64,000 nt of DNA, from the IMG/VR virus record IMGVR_UViG_3300021964_012561, positions 1 through 64,000 of that record; one strand, given 5' to 3'. This DNA is from a virus. This document shows positions 1-9,313 of the stretch, one piece after another. The notes under the pieces were generated by a model, which saw only the letters and a program-made list of their open reading frames with translations, was not told the origin of the DNA and searched no databases. A program made the position numbers and the translations under genes. Position 1 is the first letter of the stretch; the number at the start of each line of letters is the position of its first letter.

Positions 1-2
1 TT

Positions 3-3000
3 GTTGATTATCATACGACAGTTCAGTCAACTTTTAATCAGAGAGCTTTGCACATTGATTTTGACAAATCAGGTGTAGTAGCAGCTAGTAATACTTTGGA
101 TTGCGTCGGTGCATTAATAGAAATGGACGATTCAGCAACGAATAATGCTAGTTCAACTGTTCGAATGACAGGATTAGAAATTGACGTAGATTCTGCAAAC
201 TCGCAAGGAACGACTCAAAATGTTGGAATTGATTTAAATGTAATTAATGCGGATACAAACGAAGGTATTAGGATTAAAGCAGCAGACGGGACAGGATCTG
301 ACATTAAAATGATGTCTACTGCCAACAACAATGATTTTGCAACAATAGCAGTTGGAGCAAATGGAGAGACTACCATTACAACTGTTGATGATGATGCTGA
401 TAGTGCACACTTAAATTTAGTTGTCGATGGTGTTTTTAATGTACAAGTAGGTGGAACAACAAACTTTATAATCGATTCAACAAGTACAGTAATAAACAGC
501 TCCAGGAGGAATAAAGACACATTCATTAACGGAGATACAAATTATGGAACTTTCTTTTTAGATGCGTCAGATGAAAGTGTAATTATTGGTCATGAAGATT
601 TTGATTCAACTCCAACTGCTTCTGAAGTACCAGGATACGGCGCCGATGTCAAAATTATGCTATCAGGAACCGTTGGTACAAGAGGTAGCTCAACAAGAGG
701 CGTTGTTTTAATGCCAGGAGATTTGGTTGTTAGTGGTACAACGCATCATGAAAACAATGTTCAAATAACAGGATCTTTACAAGTTGACGGAGATATCTCA
801 CTACAACCATTGCATTATTTAAGATTCAACAATCCTGGAGATGATGATATTTCTATTAGGTCATTAGGCAATGATGATTTATGGATTGATGGAGATGATT
901 CTGTAAGTTTGGTGGCTGATGAAAATGTTGACATGTACATCGGAAGTCTTTCAAACACTTTCAATAGTGCGAACGGTTATCAAAGTTTAAATACGGGCAG
1001 AGGACAATTTGATTTTTCTGTAATGACAGATAACTACATGACGCTTTTGGTTTCTGGAGGAGATGATTCTGTTATAATTGGATCTGATGAAATAAATTAT
1101 GCTGCATTGGGAAGAAATATTCCTGGTTATGGTAATGATGTTAAAATAATGCTTTCAGGCTCAATAGGGACAAAAGACTCTTCAACAAGAGGGGTTGTCC
1201 TAGTTCCAGGTGATATGGTTGTAAGTGGATCTTTGTATGATGCTAGCGGAAATATAATTGATGCAACACCAACAGTGACAGGTACATTTCATGTACCAAC
1301 ACCTACTACAATGGTTACAACTTCTTCTGTTTCTTTTTCTGGAGAAGAAGGATTCAATTATGATCCATCAAACGTAGGCACTGATACACACTTCTTTGTT
1401 TCTGGTACAATCGGAAGTAAAGATACGGCAGTGGTTGGCACTTCTGTTTTTGGTGGCGATGTTGTAATTAGCGGATCTTCTTACCTGCTTGAAGATGCTT
1501 ACATGGGTCAAAATAAAAAACTTCTTTTTAGTGACTTAACAAATGCACAATACATTACTGGTTCCGGAACTGATGGAGGAATTTTAATTGATGCCGGCGC
1601 AGATCTTACAATTAAAAATTCAGGCGGAACATACTTTTATGTAGATCCACCAGGTCCGGACCCGATTACACTAACAAATCAATTTACTAATGAATCAAGT
1701 ACTTTTAATGAAAATAATTTAAATATTGATTTTAAGGTTAATACACAAAACCTAAATAACGCAATTTTTGTTGATGCATCAACAGATCAAGTCTTAATAT
1801 TGTCTGGAGGCGCAGGATCAAGTTTAAACCCGCAAGATTTTACAGATACTAACTTTTTTGTTTCTGGATCGATTGGCTCGCGAGGAACATCAACAAAAGG
1901 AACAACAGTTTTTGGTGGTGATGTTGTAATATCTGGTACTTTGCATGGCGGAAGCCCATTAAAAATAGCAGGTGGGATGGAAATTACCGGTTCTTTAACA
2001 ATGGAGGAAGGAAGTAAAATAGTTTTCCCATCAGGTGCAGGATTGACCGGTTCTTTGCAAGAGGTTAGTGAAGGAATACCTTATTTATTAGCTGGATCAA
2101 ATATAAGTATAACAACATCATCGAATGGTCAAGTCACAATTACATCAACAGGTGTCGCAGCTGGTGCTGGAGGATCCAACACGCAGGTTATTTTTAATAG
2201 TGGAGGAGCACAAGCTGGAGACTCAAACTTTACATTTAATAGTTCAACTGATACATTGACAGTAACTAATATCTCTGGTTCATTAACACAATTATCAGAT
2301 GGTACACCATACATCATACCTGGTACAAATGTATCAACGTCAACCGGGTCAAATGGTGCGATCACAATATCATCAACAGACACCAATACAACATACACAG
2401 CAGGTGATGGCCTAGATTTAGCAGGTACAGAGTTTTCTTTAGATATAAATGGTTTGTCTGTGGACTCAAATGCTGGTAATTTATTAGATTCTATAGCAAT
2501 TGCAGATAATAGTGATTCTAATAATGTTAAAAAAATAACTTTAACCCAACTCCAAACCTTAATAGATACTGATACAACTTATTCTACAGCAACTTCATCT
2601 GCATTAGGTTTAATAAAAATTGAAGACAATACAGAACAGACAGTGGCTGCCAATGCAGTTTCTTCAACAGCAAGTAGAACATACGGAATTCAGTTAAATA
2701 GTTCTGATCAAGCAGTCGTTAATGTACCATGGACTGACACCAATACAACATACACAGCAGGTGATGGCCTAGATTTAGCAGGTACAGAGTTTTCTTTAGA
2801 CCTTAAGGCTTCTGGAGGCCTTCAAATCGATGCAACAGAATTAGAAATTAATGACAGTATAGTTGCAACAATCAGTGGTTCAACTTTCACCGGAGATGTT
2901 AAGTTAGGTAATTTAACTTTGGACAACGGAGGAAACGAAATAGACGTAAGCTCTGGCGCTTTAACCTTAGATGTTGCAGGAAATATTGAGTTAAATGCAG

Positions 3001-4259
3001 ACGGCGGAACAATTGACTTTAAAGACGGAACGGAATCATTAATGCAATTGACAGATTCAGGAATTACTTTTGATGATGACACCGTAATCCAAGCAACAGA
3101 CGGAAATCTTTCTTTTAAGGCAACTGGTACAAATCATGATATAATATTTGCAGTTGATGATGCCGGCACTGACATAGATCCAGTTTTAACTATAGATGGA
3201 AGCAGCAACGGCAATCTATTACATACCCCTACAGATTCTGGCTATTTTGAAGTCAATGATTCAGACACTGACGGTTTATCCAGGTTGTATGGTTCGGGTT
3301 ATCTTAGATTAGATAGGTATTCAGATACAGCAACATTATCTCCAGTTATTAACTTTAGAAGATCTAGAGGGTCAGATGGATCAGAGGCTGCTGTACAAAG
3401 TGGTGACAGATTAGGACACCTTGGTTTTTACGGATATGATACAGCAGCCGGAGCAATTGCTGCAGAAATCATCGCTATCGCTGCAGCAAACCACGGGGAT
3501 GGAAGTGATTCTACAGATTCTCCTGGAAAATTAGAATTTTATACAACTCCTGACGGCACTTCTACTTCTACCCTGGCAATGACAATCAATTCAGATCAAA
3601 CTATCGACTTGACAGATAATTTAACAATCGGAGGAGATTCTGACGGATCTGATAGATTAATCACATTTGGGCATTCAACTTTAAAATCCGTAATTGGTAT
3701 CGACGATTCACAAGATGTGTTTGCAATCAATACAGACGCTTCTTTCGAAACAGATAATGATTTCGCAATTGACACAAATGGTAATGTAACAATGCCTAAC
3801 ACATGTTTCGTATCAGCACAACTAAGCACATCTGAAACAAATATAGCAATAAATACAATAACTGACGTCGTATTTGACACAGAACATTTTGATAATCAAA
3901 GTGCTTATAACAATACGACAGGAGTTTTTACTGCCCCTGTTGATGGCTATTATTTAGTGACAGTTAGATTGCAATTAGAATCTATAGATACAGCTGCATC
4001 TGAGTATAGAGTTGCTGTAACAGGTGGAGATGATACTGTAAAACCTCAATTCATGTATCATCAATTTGATCCAAATTTCTCATCAGATACTAGTAGTATT
4101 GCGCAATGGTCAATAGGTGGTACTTCTATGCACTATATGGATTCAGGTGATACAATCAAGGTGACAATTTACCAAGGTGCCGGAACACAACAAACTGATA
4201 TCGATGGTAGTACATCTGAAGGTATAGGATCAATTCTCCAAATAAGGCTTTTGGGATAA
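3..4259 (+). CDS. Tail or head fibre protein, repeat-rich with C-terminal C1q-like domain (5' partial)
   Basis: The frame is open to the left edge, so the true start lies outside the window; a TTG at 48 is not a convincing start. About 1,400 residues are visible, rich in Asn, Asp, Ser, Thr and Gly, as in beta-structured phage fibres. Four copies of a 41-54 residue unit (bases 579-740, 1071-1232, 1350-1478, 1818-1940) end in a V(V/I)SG motif, and a 65-base segment is duplicated exactly further on. The last roughly 150 residues (from about base 3800) resemble a C1q/TNF jelly roll, with TGVFTAPVDGYYLVTV as the family-like core. Such domains form trimeric fibre tips that contact receptors. The gene lies directly upstream of the glycan cluster, which makes it a candidate substrate for glycosylation (inference). 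It could also be a head fibre. Confidence 0.85.
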   Translation, partial: VDYHTTVQSTFNQRALHIDFDKSGVVAASNTLDCVGALIEMDDSATNNASSTVRMTGLEIDVDSANSQGTTQNVGIDLNVINADTNEGIRIKAADGTGSDIKMMSTANNNDFATIAVGANGETTITTVDDDADSAHLNLVVDGVFNVQVGGTTNFIIDSTSTVINSSRRNKDTFINGDTNYGTFFLDASDESVIIGHEDFDSTPTASEVPGYGADVKIMLSGTVGTRGSSTRGVVLMPGDLVVSGTTHHENNVQITGSLQVDGDISLQPLHYLRFNNPGDDDISIRSLGNDDLWIDGDDSVSLVADENVDMYIGSLSNTFNSANGYQSLNTGRGQFDFSVMTDNYMTLLVSGGDDSVIIGSDEINYAALGRNIPGYGNDVKIMLSGSIGTKDSSTRGVVLVPGDMVVSGSLYDASGNIIDATPTVTGTFHVPTPTTMVTTSSVSFSGEEGFNYDPSNVGTDTHFFVSGTIGSKDTAVVGTSVFGGDVVISGSSYLLEDAYMGQNKKLLFSDLTNAQYITGSGTDGGILIDAGADLTIKNSGGTYFYVDPPGPDPITLTNQFTNESSTFNENNLNIDFKVNTQNLNNAIFVDASTDQVLILSGGAGSSLNPQDFTDTNFFVSGSIGSRGTSTKGTTVFGGDVVISGTLHGGSPLKIAGGMEITGSLTMEEGSKIVFPSGAGLTGSLQEVSEGIPYLLAGSNISITTSSNGQVTITSTGVAAGAGGSNTQVIFNSGGAQAGDSNFTFNSSTDTLTVTNISGSLTQLSDGTPYIIPGTNVSTSTGSNGAITISSTDTNTTYTAGDGLDLAGTEFSLDINGLSVDSNAGNLLDSIAIADNSDSNNVKKITLTQLQTLIDTDTTYSTATSSALGLIKIEDNTEQTVAANAVSSTASRTYGIQLNSSDQAVVNVPWTDTNTTYTAGDGLDLAGTEFSLDLKASGGLQIDATELEINDSIVATISGSTFTGDVKLGNLTLDNGGNEIDVSSGALTLDVAGNIELNADGGTIDFKDGTESLMQLTDSGITFDDDTVIQATDGNLSFKATGTNHDIIFAVDDAGTDIDPVLTIDGSSNGNLLHTPTDSGYFEVNDSDTDGLSRLYGSGYLRLDRYSDTATLSPVINFRRSRGSDGSEAAVQSGDRLGHLGFYGYDTAAGAIAAEIIAIAAANHGDGSDSTDSPGKLEFYTTPDGTSTSTLAMTINSDQTIDLTDNLTIGGDSDGSDRLITFGHSTLKSVIGIDDSQDVFAINTDASFETDNDFAIDTNGNVTMPNTCFVSAQLSTSETNIAINTITDVVFDTEHFDNQSAYNNTTGVFTAPVDGYYLVTVRLQLESIDTAASEYRVAVTGGDDTVKPQFMYHQFDPNFSSDTSSIAQWSIGGTSMHYMDSGDTIKVTIYQGAGTQQTDIDGSTSEGIGSILQIRLLG
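579..1940 (+). repeat. Four degenerate in-frame repeats in the fibre gene
   Basis: Copies lie at 579-740, 1071-1232, 1350-1478 and 1818-1940. Copies 1 and 2 are each 54 codons, with the shared core PGYG(A/N)DVKIMLSG and STRGVVL(M/V)PGD(L/M)VVSG. Copies 3 and 4 are shorter and share FFVSG(T/S)IGS and VFGGDVVISG. The copies therefore form two pairs, suggesting duplication followed by divergence. They probably encode repeated shaft segments of the fibre. Confidence 0.8.
2379..2443 (+). repeat. 65-base perfect direct repeat, copy 1
   Basis: Bases 2379-2443 are identical to 2736-2800 by eye. The spacing is 357 bases (119 codons), so both copies are read in the same frame and encode the same peptide beginning DTNTTYTAGDGLDLAG. 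Identity at synonymous positions indicates a recent duplication or gene conversion within the fibre. Confidence 0.85.
2736..2800 (+). repeat. 65-base perfect direct repeat, copy 2
   Basis: Second copy of the 65-base segment at 2379-2443, in the same reading frame of the fibre gene. The sequences flanking the two copies are different. Confidence 0.85.
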
Positions 4260-4334
4260 AATAAATAAAATTTTAACTCTCTGAAAAATAGGGTAATATC
4301 CTCTAAGAATAATTAAATTTTTGGAGGATTTTTT
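4260..4334 (+). promoter_or_regulatory. Intergenic gap with promoter-like -10 and strong Shine-Dalgarno
   Basis: This is the longest gene-free gap in the window (75 bases), between the fibre gene and the start of the glycan cluster. It contains TAATAT at 4294-4299, which could be a -10 box, but only weak -35 matches lie upstream. GGAGG at 4323-4327 sits 7 bases before the ATG at 4335 and fixes that start. I see no convincing hairpin terminator. A promoter here would let the glycan cluster be transcribed separately from the fibre, but the sequence support is weak. Confidence 0.35.
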
Positions 4335-6266
4335 ATGTTCTCGCAAAGCGTGTTTGAGACCAAGAAAAATAGAAATAAATATGAATTTCAAGAAGCAGAT
4401 GTTATCTTTGTGGCTGATCTATTCACTGATGAATACTCTGGTGGTGCTGAGCTTACCACAGAAGCATTGTTTGGAACTAGCCCCTATAAAACCTATAAGC
4501 TTAAATCAAGTGAACTAACAGAACAACTGGTTCAACAAGGTGTTAATAAAACTTGGATCTTTTTTAACTTTTCACAAATGAATTTAAACTTAATCCCACA
4601 GATCGTAGCAAATCTTTATTATTTTATAACAGAATATGATTATAAGTTTTGTCGTTATCGATCGATAGAATTGCATAAAAAAGAAACAGGAGAAGAATGC
4701 AATTGCCACGATTCAGATTATGGTAAATTTATTTCATCTTTTTTTGCCGGCTCTGAAAAAATCTTTTGGATGTCTGACCAGCAAAAAGAAAGGTATCAAG
4801 AAAGATTTCCATTTTTAACAGACGAAAAATCGATACGATTGACTTCAGTTTTTTCTGTAGAAGATTTAGAATTTATTGAAAAATTAAGAATTGAAAAAAG
4901 TGAAAAAAATAACAAAAAATGGGCGATTATAGGTTCTAACTCCTGGATTAAAGGAATCGAAGAAACAAAGCAAAAACTTGAGGCTTTCCTACCAGAAGAA
5001 TATGATTACGATATATTGTCCAGCCTAGATTATAAAAGTCTCTTAAGAAAACTTTCTGAATACGAAGGATTATGCTTTATGCCTTTGGGTGGTGATACAT
5101 GCCCAAGAATAGTAATTGAGGCAAACTTATTAGGTTTAGAGCTTTATATTAATGATAATGTTCAACACACCTCCGAAGAATGGTGGGGTGGGACCTCTGA
5201 TGAAATTGAATCTTATCTTCTTGACGGACATAAACGTTTTTGGGACGAGATTGAACGACATTTAAACAGAGAAATAAAATTAAGTGGTTATACCACAATC
5301 AAAAATGTAATCTCTAGTGATTATCCTTGGAAACAGAGTATTAAATCTCTTTTAGGTTTTTGTGATGAAGTTGTAGTTCTTGATGGTGGCTCTGATGACG
5401 GATCTTATAAAGAGTTGCTTAAGTGGTCAAAAGAAGAACCAAAACTAGTAGTAAAACAAATTAAAAGAGATTGGAATAATCCTCGTTTTGCAATGTTTGA
5501 CGGTGCAAATAAGGCAATCGCAAGAACATTGTGTACAGGAGAGTGGTGTTGGCAACAAGATGTTGATGAAATTGTTCATGAAGATGATTACCAAAAAATC
5601 AAACCATTGATTAGGCAAATGCCAAAAGCATTAAAATTACTATGCCTACCAGTAATCGAGTATTGGGGATCGAATAAAAAAGTAAGAGTAGATGTTAATC
5701 CTTGGAAATGGAGGTTGAGTAGAAATGATACCCACATTACACATGGGATTCCAGCAGAACACCGAAGGTATGATCAAGACGGAAATGTTTTTTCAATAGG
5801 TTCAGACGGTTGTGATTATGTACACAATGACAATTATCAACCTATACCACATTCAACTTTTTACACACCAGAATTACATCAAGTAAGATTGCAAGCACTA
5901 TCAGGAGATGAAAAAAGTTTAAGTGTTTATGAAAATTATTTAAATCAAGTTGTAAACCAATTACCTGGTGTGTACCATTATTCGTGGTTTGATATAAAAA
6001 GAAAAATCTATACTTATAAAAATTATTGGTCGAAACATTGGACTTCAATGTACAACAAGTCAATAGAAGACACACCAGAGAATAACATGTTTTTTAACAA
6101 AAAATGGTCTGATGTATCAGATGAAGAAATTAGAAACCTAGCTATAAAAATGGAAGAAGAATTAGGAGGCTGGGTTTTTCATCAAAAAATTGATTTTTCT
6201 AAACCTACTCCTTGGATAACAATTAACCGATCAGAACCTGATCTATCTCAAGAATGGACAAAATAA
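4335..6266 (+). CDS. Two-domain glycosyltransferase (GT4-like plus GT2)
   Basis: First gene of the glycan cluster, 643 residues. Residues 1-300 look like a GT-B (GT4-like) glycosyltransferase: an N-terminal VIFVADLF strand and a C-terminal-half segment, CPRIVIEANLLG at about 256-267, that matches the family's sugar-nucleotide-binding region. Residues 315-480 are a GT2 (GT-A) domain with VLDGGSDDGS at 348-357 and a DxD-type metal site in QQDVDEIV at 407-414. About 160 further residues have no recognised domain. A bifunctional enzyme adding two successive sugars is the likely role (inference). The ATG at 4335 has GGAGG 7 bases upstream. An overlapping frame at 4321 is a shadow. The acceptor and donors are unknown. 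Confidence 0.85.
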   Translation: MFSQSVFETKKNRNKYEFQEADVIFVADLFTDEYSGGAELTTEALFGTSPYKTYKLKSSELTEQLVQQGVNKTWIFFNFSQMNLNLIPQIVANLYYFITEYDYKFCRYRSIELHKKETGEECNCHDSDYGKFISSFFAGSEKIFWMSDQQKERYQERFPFLTDEKSIRLTSVFSVEDLEFIEKLRIEKSEKNNKKWAIIGSNSWIKGIEETKQKLEAFLPEEYDYDILSSLDYKSLLRKLSEYEGLCFMPLGGDTCPRIVIEANLLGLELYINDNVQHTSEEWWGGTSDEIESYLLDGHKRFWDEIERHLNREIKLSGYTTIKNVISSDYPWKQSIKSLLGFCDEVVVLDGGSDDGSYKELLKWSKEEPKLVVKQIKRDWNNPRFAMFDGANKAIARTLCTGEWCWQQDVDEIVHEDDYQKIKPLIRQMPKALKLLCLPVIEYWGSNKKVRVDVNPWKWRLSRNDTHITHGIPAEHRRYDQDGNVFSIGSDGCDYVHNDNYQPIPHSTFYTPELHQVRLQALSGDEKSLSVYENYLNQVVNQLPGVYHYSWFDIKRKIYTYKNYWSKHWTSMYNKSIEDTPENNMFFNKKWSDVSDEEIRNLAIKMEEELGGWVFHQKIDFSKPTPWITINRSEPDLSQEWTK

Positions 6267-6277
6267 AGAGGCGATAA

Positions 6278-6991
6278 ATGAAAGTAGTTTTTATAATACC
6301 GATGTTCAATGCAGCACCGCACGTTGGAGAATTAGTAAAGTCATTACAAGATCAAAAAAATACTAATTGGGAAGCCGTAATTATTGACGACATGTCAGAA
6401 GACGATACTATTTTTATGGTTAATCATGCCGTAGGAAATGATGAAAGATTTAAATTTATTGTCAATAAAGAAAAAAAATATGCACTTAAAAACGTAGTTG
6501 AAAATTCAATTAATACCGCCAAAGAAAAAAATTGTATCATTGCAATTTTAGATGGAGATGATGCGCTTTGCAATGAAGACACTGTTGATCTTATCTTAAG
6601 TGCTTATAAAGATGACGATGTAGGTACAGTTTGGACAGCTCATAAATGGGACATTAATAATATGAACATTTCAAAAGATTTACCTGATAACATTAGGGTT
6701 AACCCTTATGAATACCCGTGGGTATCTTCTCATTTAAAAACTTTTAGATCTAATTTAATTTTAGAAATCAATAAAGAAAATTTTAAAGACATCGATGGTA
6801 ACTGGTTTAAAAGAGGCTATGATCAAGCATTGTATTTGCCGTTAATGTATCTAAGCATTAAAAGAGTTTTTATACCTGAAGTTTGTTATCTTTATCGCAT
6901 AAATTCTAATTCAATGAAACATAGAGAATGGAAAGAGCAAGATCAATTAAGTACAGTCAAACTTATTAGAGCAAGAGGTTTTATAAAATGA
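6278..6991 (+). CDS. Family 2 glycosyltransferase
   Basis: A 237-residue GT-A fold, GT2-type transferase. It has the usual N-terminal VVFIIPMFNA strand, the first acidic nucleotide-binding site IIDDMSEDDT near 35-44, and the DxD metal-binding motif LDGDDALC near 91-98. No membrane segment is visible, so it acts in the cytoplasm or at the membrane surface. An AGAGGCGATAA leader precedes the ATG. The stop overlaps the next ATG (ATGA at 6988-6991), indicating translational coupling to the cupin gene. Donor and acceptor cannot be read from the sequence. Confidence 0.9.
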   Translation: MKVVFIIPMFNAAPHVGELVKSLQDQKNTNWEAVIIDDMSEDDTIFMVNHAVGNDERFKFIVNKEKKYALKNVVENSINTAKEKNCIIAILDGDDALCNEDTVDLILSAYKDDDVGTVWTAHKWDINNMNISKDLPDNIRVNPYEYPWVSSHLKTFRSNLILEINKENFKDIDGNWFKRGYDQALYLPLMYLSIKRVFIPEVCYLYRINSNSMKHREWKEQDQLSTVKLIRARGFIK

Positions 6992-7341
6992 AACCAAAGA
7001 TAATTAAAAAGCCTTGGGGATGGGAAGAGATATGGGCAGACATTCCAGGCAAGTACCTTGGAAAAACAATCAATATTAATATGAAAGAAAGGCTTTCACT
7101 TCAGTATCATGAAAAAAAAGACGAAACAATTTATGTGATGAGAGGTGTACTAGTACTCTACATTAAAAACAAATATACAGAAAGTGTTAAAAAAATTGAT
7201 TTAGGCCCAGGCCAGTGTTATCACATACCTGCAAAAACAATACATAGATTTTCTGCAGAAAAAGGAGACGTTGCAATTTGTGAAGTAAGCACTTATTATC
7301 CAGATGATGTTGTTAGATTAGAGGATGATTATAATAGATGA
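6988..7341 (+). CDS. Cupin, mannose-6-phosphate isomerase type II-like
   Basis: A 117-residue single cupin domain resembling the C-terminal phosphomannose isomerase domain of ManC-type proteins. The N-terminal KPWGWEEIWA, the metal-binding QYHEKKDE (His41, Glu46) and IPAKTIHRF (His86) followed by CEVSTYYPDDVVRLEDDYNR are all characteristic. The family interconverts fructose-6-phosphate and mannose-6-phosphate, feeding GDP-mannose-derived sugars. No guanylyltransferase domain is attached, so the host would have to make GDP-mannose. Stand-alone cupins of this type can also act on other sugars, so the substrate is an inference. It overlaps both neighbours by 4 bases. Confidence 0.8.
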   Translation: MKPKIIKKPWGWEEIWADIPGKYLGKTININMKERLSLQYHEKKDETIYVMRGVLVLYIKNKYTESVKKIDLGPGQCYHIPAKTIHRFSAEKGDVAICEVSTYYPDDVVRLEDDYNR

Positions 7342-8294
7342 AATACAAAATTTTAATGATTGGAAAACCTGGTGGCAATTTAGTAAGAACATATGACTGG
7401 CACATTAAAGCATTAAATAATGATAGTCAAAAAAGATATCAGGTAGATTGTATTCATTCACTTGGAAACAAAGTTAACTTAGCTGATTATAACATTTTTT
7501 GGTTTTATGCAAAAGCATTTCAGCCTCAACTATATCATACTATAAAACAGCTAATGCCTCATTCAAAGACAATTTTTGGGCCTAATATTTTACTTGATAA
7601 ACCTGACTTAGGGCCTAGTGATGAATGGGACAATTGGTATATTAATCATTGTAATCCTGACATACATTTGGATCAAGTTGCATTTTATTCTGATCATGTC
7701 AATAAATTTTTAAGAGAAGATGTCAGAAAAACTTCTAGGTGTCTTAATAAATGTATTGAATTAGATGACAACTTATATAAGCCGGATACAAAAAAAATAT
7801 ATGATTGTTTAATTTATTCCAAAAAAAGAAGATATGATGTAAATTTTGAGGATTTTAGATACGAATTATTGCTTTTGTTAGAAAAAAATAACATTAAATT
7901 TTGTGAAATACCTGCAGGAAAATTTGGCAAATACGAAAGAAAAGATTATTTTGATTTACTAAATAAATCAAAAGTTACTGTTAATTTAAGCTTAGACGAA
8001 TGTCCAGGCATTTTAAATTATGAATCAATGTTTTTAAACGTACCTGTCATAGGTTCACCTCACAATGTTCCAATAACTTCTGCTAAGGCACTTCATGTAT
8101 TAAATACAGACGAAATGACATCAAAATACTTAGTTAGAAAAAAATCAGCTGCAGAAAAATACTTTAAAAAAATTAAAGCATTCTTGTCAGGAGAAATAAA
8201 ATTAGAATCAAATCACAGAGAATGGGTGCTGAAAGAAACTAGTTTTAAAAAATATTGTGATCGTCTTGAAAACTTAATTAAAGAGGTAAAATGA
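7338..8294 (+). CDS. GT-B glycosyltransferase (GT4-like)
   Basis: A 318-residue protein with a Rossmann-like N-terminus (MKYKILMIGKPGGN) and a C-terminal half resembling the nucleotide-sugar-binding domain of GT4 enzymes. The best family signal is VTVNLSLDECPGILNYE followed by FLNVPVIGSP at about residues 212-242, including the Glu usually seen near the donor phosphates. No signal peptide or membrane helix. It overlaps the cupin and the next transferase by 4 bases each, so all three are probably translated together. Specificity unknown. Confidence 0.7.
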   Translation: MKYKILMIGKPGGNLVRTYDWHIKALNNDSQKRYQVDCIHSLGNKVNLADYNIFWFYAKAFQPQLYHTIKQLMPHSKTIFGPNILLDKPDLGPSDEWDNWYINHCNPDIHLDQVAFYSDHVNKFLREDVRKTSRCLNKCIELDDNLYKPDTKKIYDCLIYSKKRRYDVNFEDFRYELLLLLEKNNIKFCEIPAGKFGKYERKDYFDLLNKSKVTVNLSLDECPGILNYESMFLNVPVIGSPHNVPITSAKALHVLNTDEMTSKYLVRKKSAAEKYFKKIKAFLSGEIKLESNHREWVLKETSFKKYCDRLENLIKEVK

Positions 8295-9298
8295 TTAATT
8301 TAAATTTTTTAACTTCTAACACAAATATTAACAGAGGATCATACAGAATCTGGGTTCATGACATTAATAATCTATTGATTGAAAATGAAGAGATTAATTC
8401 TAAGATAGTAACTAATTCTAAAAAAATTGATAAAAATTGTGATGTTATTATCTTAGGAAAGTCGTGCTATAAAAACGTGGACTTAATAAAAAAAGAACAC
8501 CCAACAAAAATCATAGGCGCAATTAATATAGATGCTGATTTTAAAAACAAAAACATAGACTTTGTTATAGTAGGTTCTATCGAAGAATATACCAGTATGT
8601 CTTTTTATGAAAATGTTTTTATCGTTGATTTAATTGAAGAAAAATTTATGAAAGTTCCGATAAAAAATCATGTTGATAAAAATAATCTAGTACTTGGTTA
8701 TCATGGGCATCACCCACATCTATTTAAGTTTTTCCCATTTTTAAAATCAGCAATTGAAAACATTAACAAAGAAATAGATTTAACTTTAAAAGTAATAATT
8801 GGTGATAAAAACTTTAATTGGCAGCATGGAAAACCTGAAATTGATAATTTAGAAATTCTTTATTATGATGAAATCAACGTAAGTGAAACAATTAAAACAT
8901 TTGACGTAGGCATTGTTCCTAATGTTTTAGATATGAGAGTTTTTGATAGTTTTAATCAAATTGCAAATTTTAAAAATTTAGAAATAGGAATCAACACAAC
9001 AGATTATTTTTTAAGATTTAAAAACAAAACGAACCCAGGGCGTGCTTATGTTTTTTATCAACATGGAATTCCAGTAATACATGACTTAAGCCCAAGTAGC
9101 TACGCTTTCATGCAAGAAGCAGGTTTATATTCTTGTGCACATGATGCTGAATCTTGGGAAAAAGAAATTAAAAATTTTATAGACTATAAAAATAGAAATA
9201 AACACGCAAAATCTTTCTATGAAATTTTCCATAAAAAATTCAATAAAGAAAATAGAACTAATAATTTTGTAAATGCAATTAAAAGTTTAATAAAATAA
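8291..9298 (+). CDS. Probable GT-B glycosyltransferase
   Basis: A 335-residue soluble protein. The middle and C-terminal parts have a GT-B pattern: LVLGYHGHHPHLF at about 133-145 marks the start of a second Rossmann-like domain, TFDVGIVPNVLD lies near 204-215, and NPGRAYVFYQHGIPVIHDLS near 247-266 resembles the donor-binding loop of GT4-type enzymes. The N-terminal 130 residues are divergent. Its gene overlaps the preceding GT by 4 bases (ATGA). The call rests on fold-like motifs and context rather than a clear catalytic motif. Confidence 0.6.
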   Translation: MINLNFLTSNTNINRGSYRIWVHDINNLLIENEEINSKIVTNSKKIDKNCDVIILGKSCYKNVDLIKKEHPTKIIGAINIDADFKNKNIDFVIVGSIEEYTSMSFYENVFIVDLIEEKFMKVPIKNHVDKNNLVLGYHGHHPHLFKFFPFLKSAIENINKEIDLTLKVIIGDKNFNWQHGKPEIDNLEILYYDEINVSETIKTFDVGIVPNVLDMRVFDSFNQIANFKNLEIGINTTDYFLRFKNKTNPGRAYVFYQHGIPVIHDLSPSSYAFMQEAGLYSCAHDAESWEKEIKNFIDYKNRNKHAKSFYEIFHKKFNKENRTNNFVNAIKSLIK

Positions 9299-9313
9299 AA
9301 AAAAGAGGTACAA

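Noticed and set aside
4321-4518. 65-codon + strand frame before the first glycosyltransferase
   Set aside because: Begins at a TTG over the Shine-Dalgarno of the ATG at 4335 and overlaps a clear GT in another frame.
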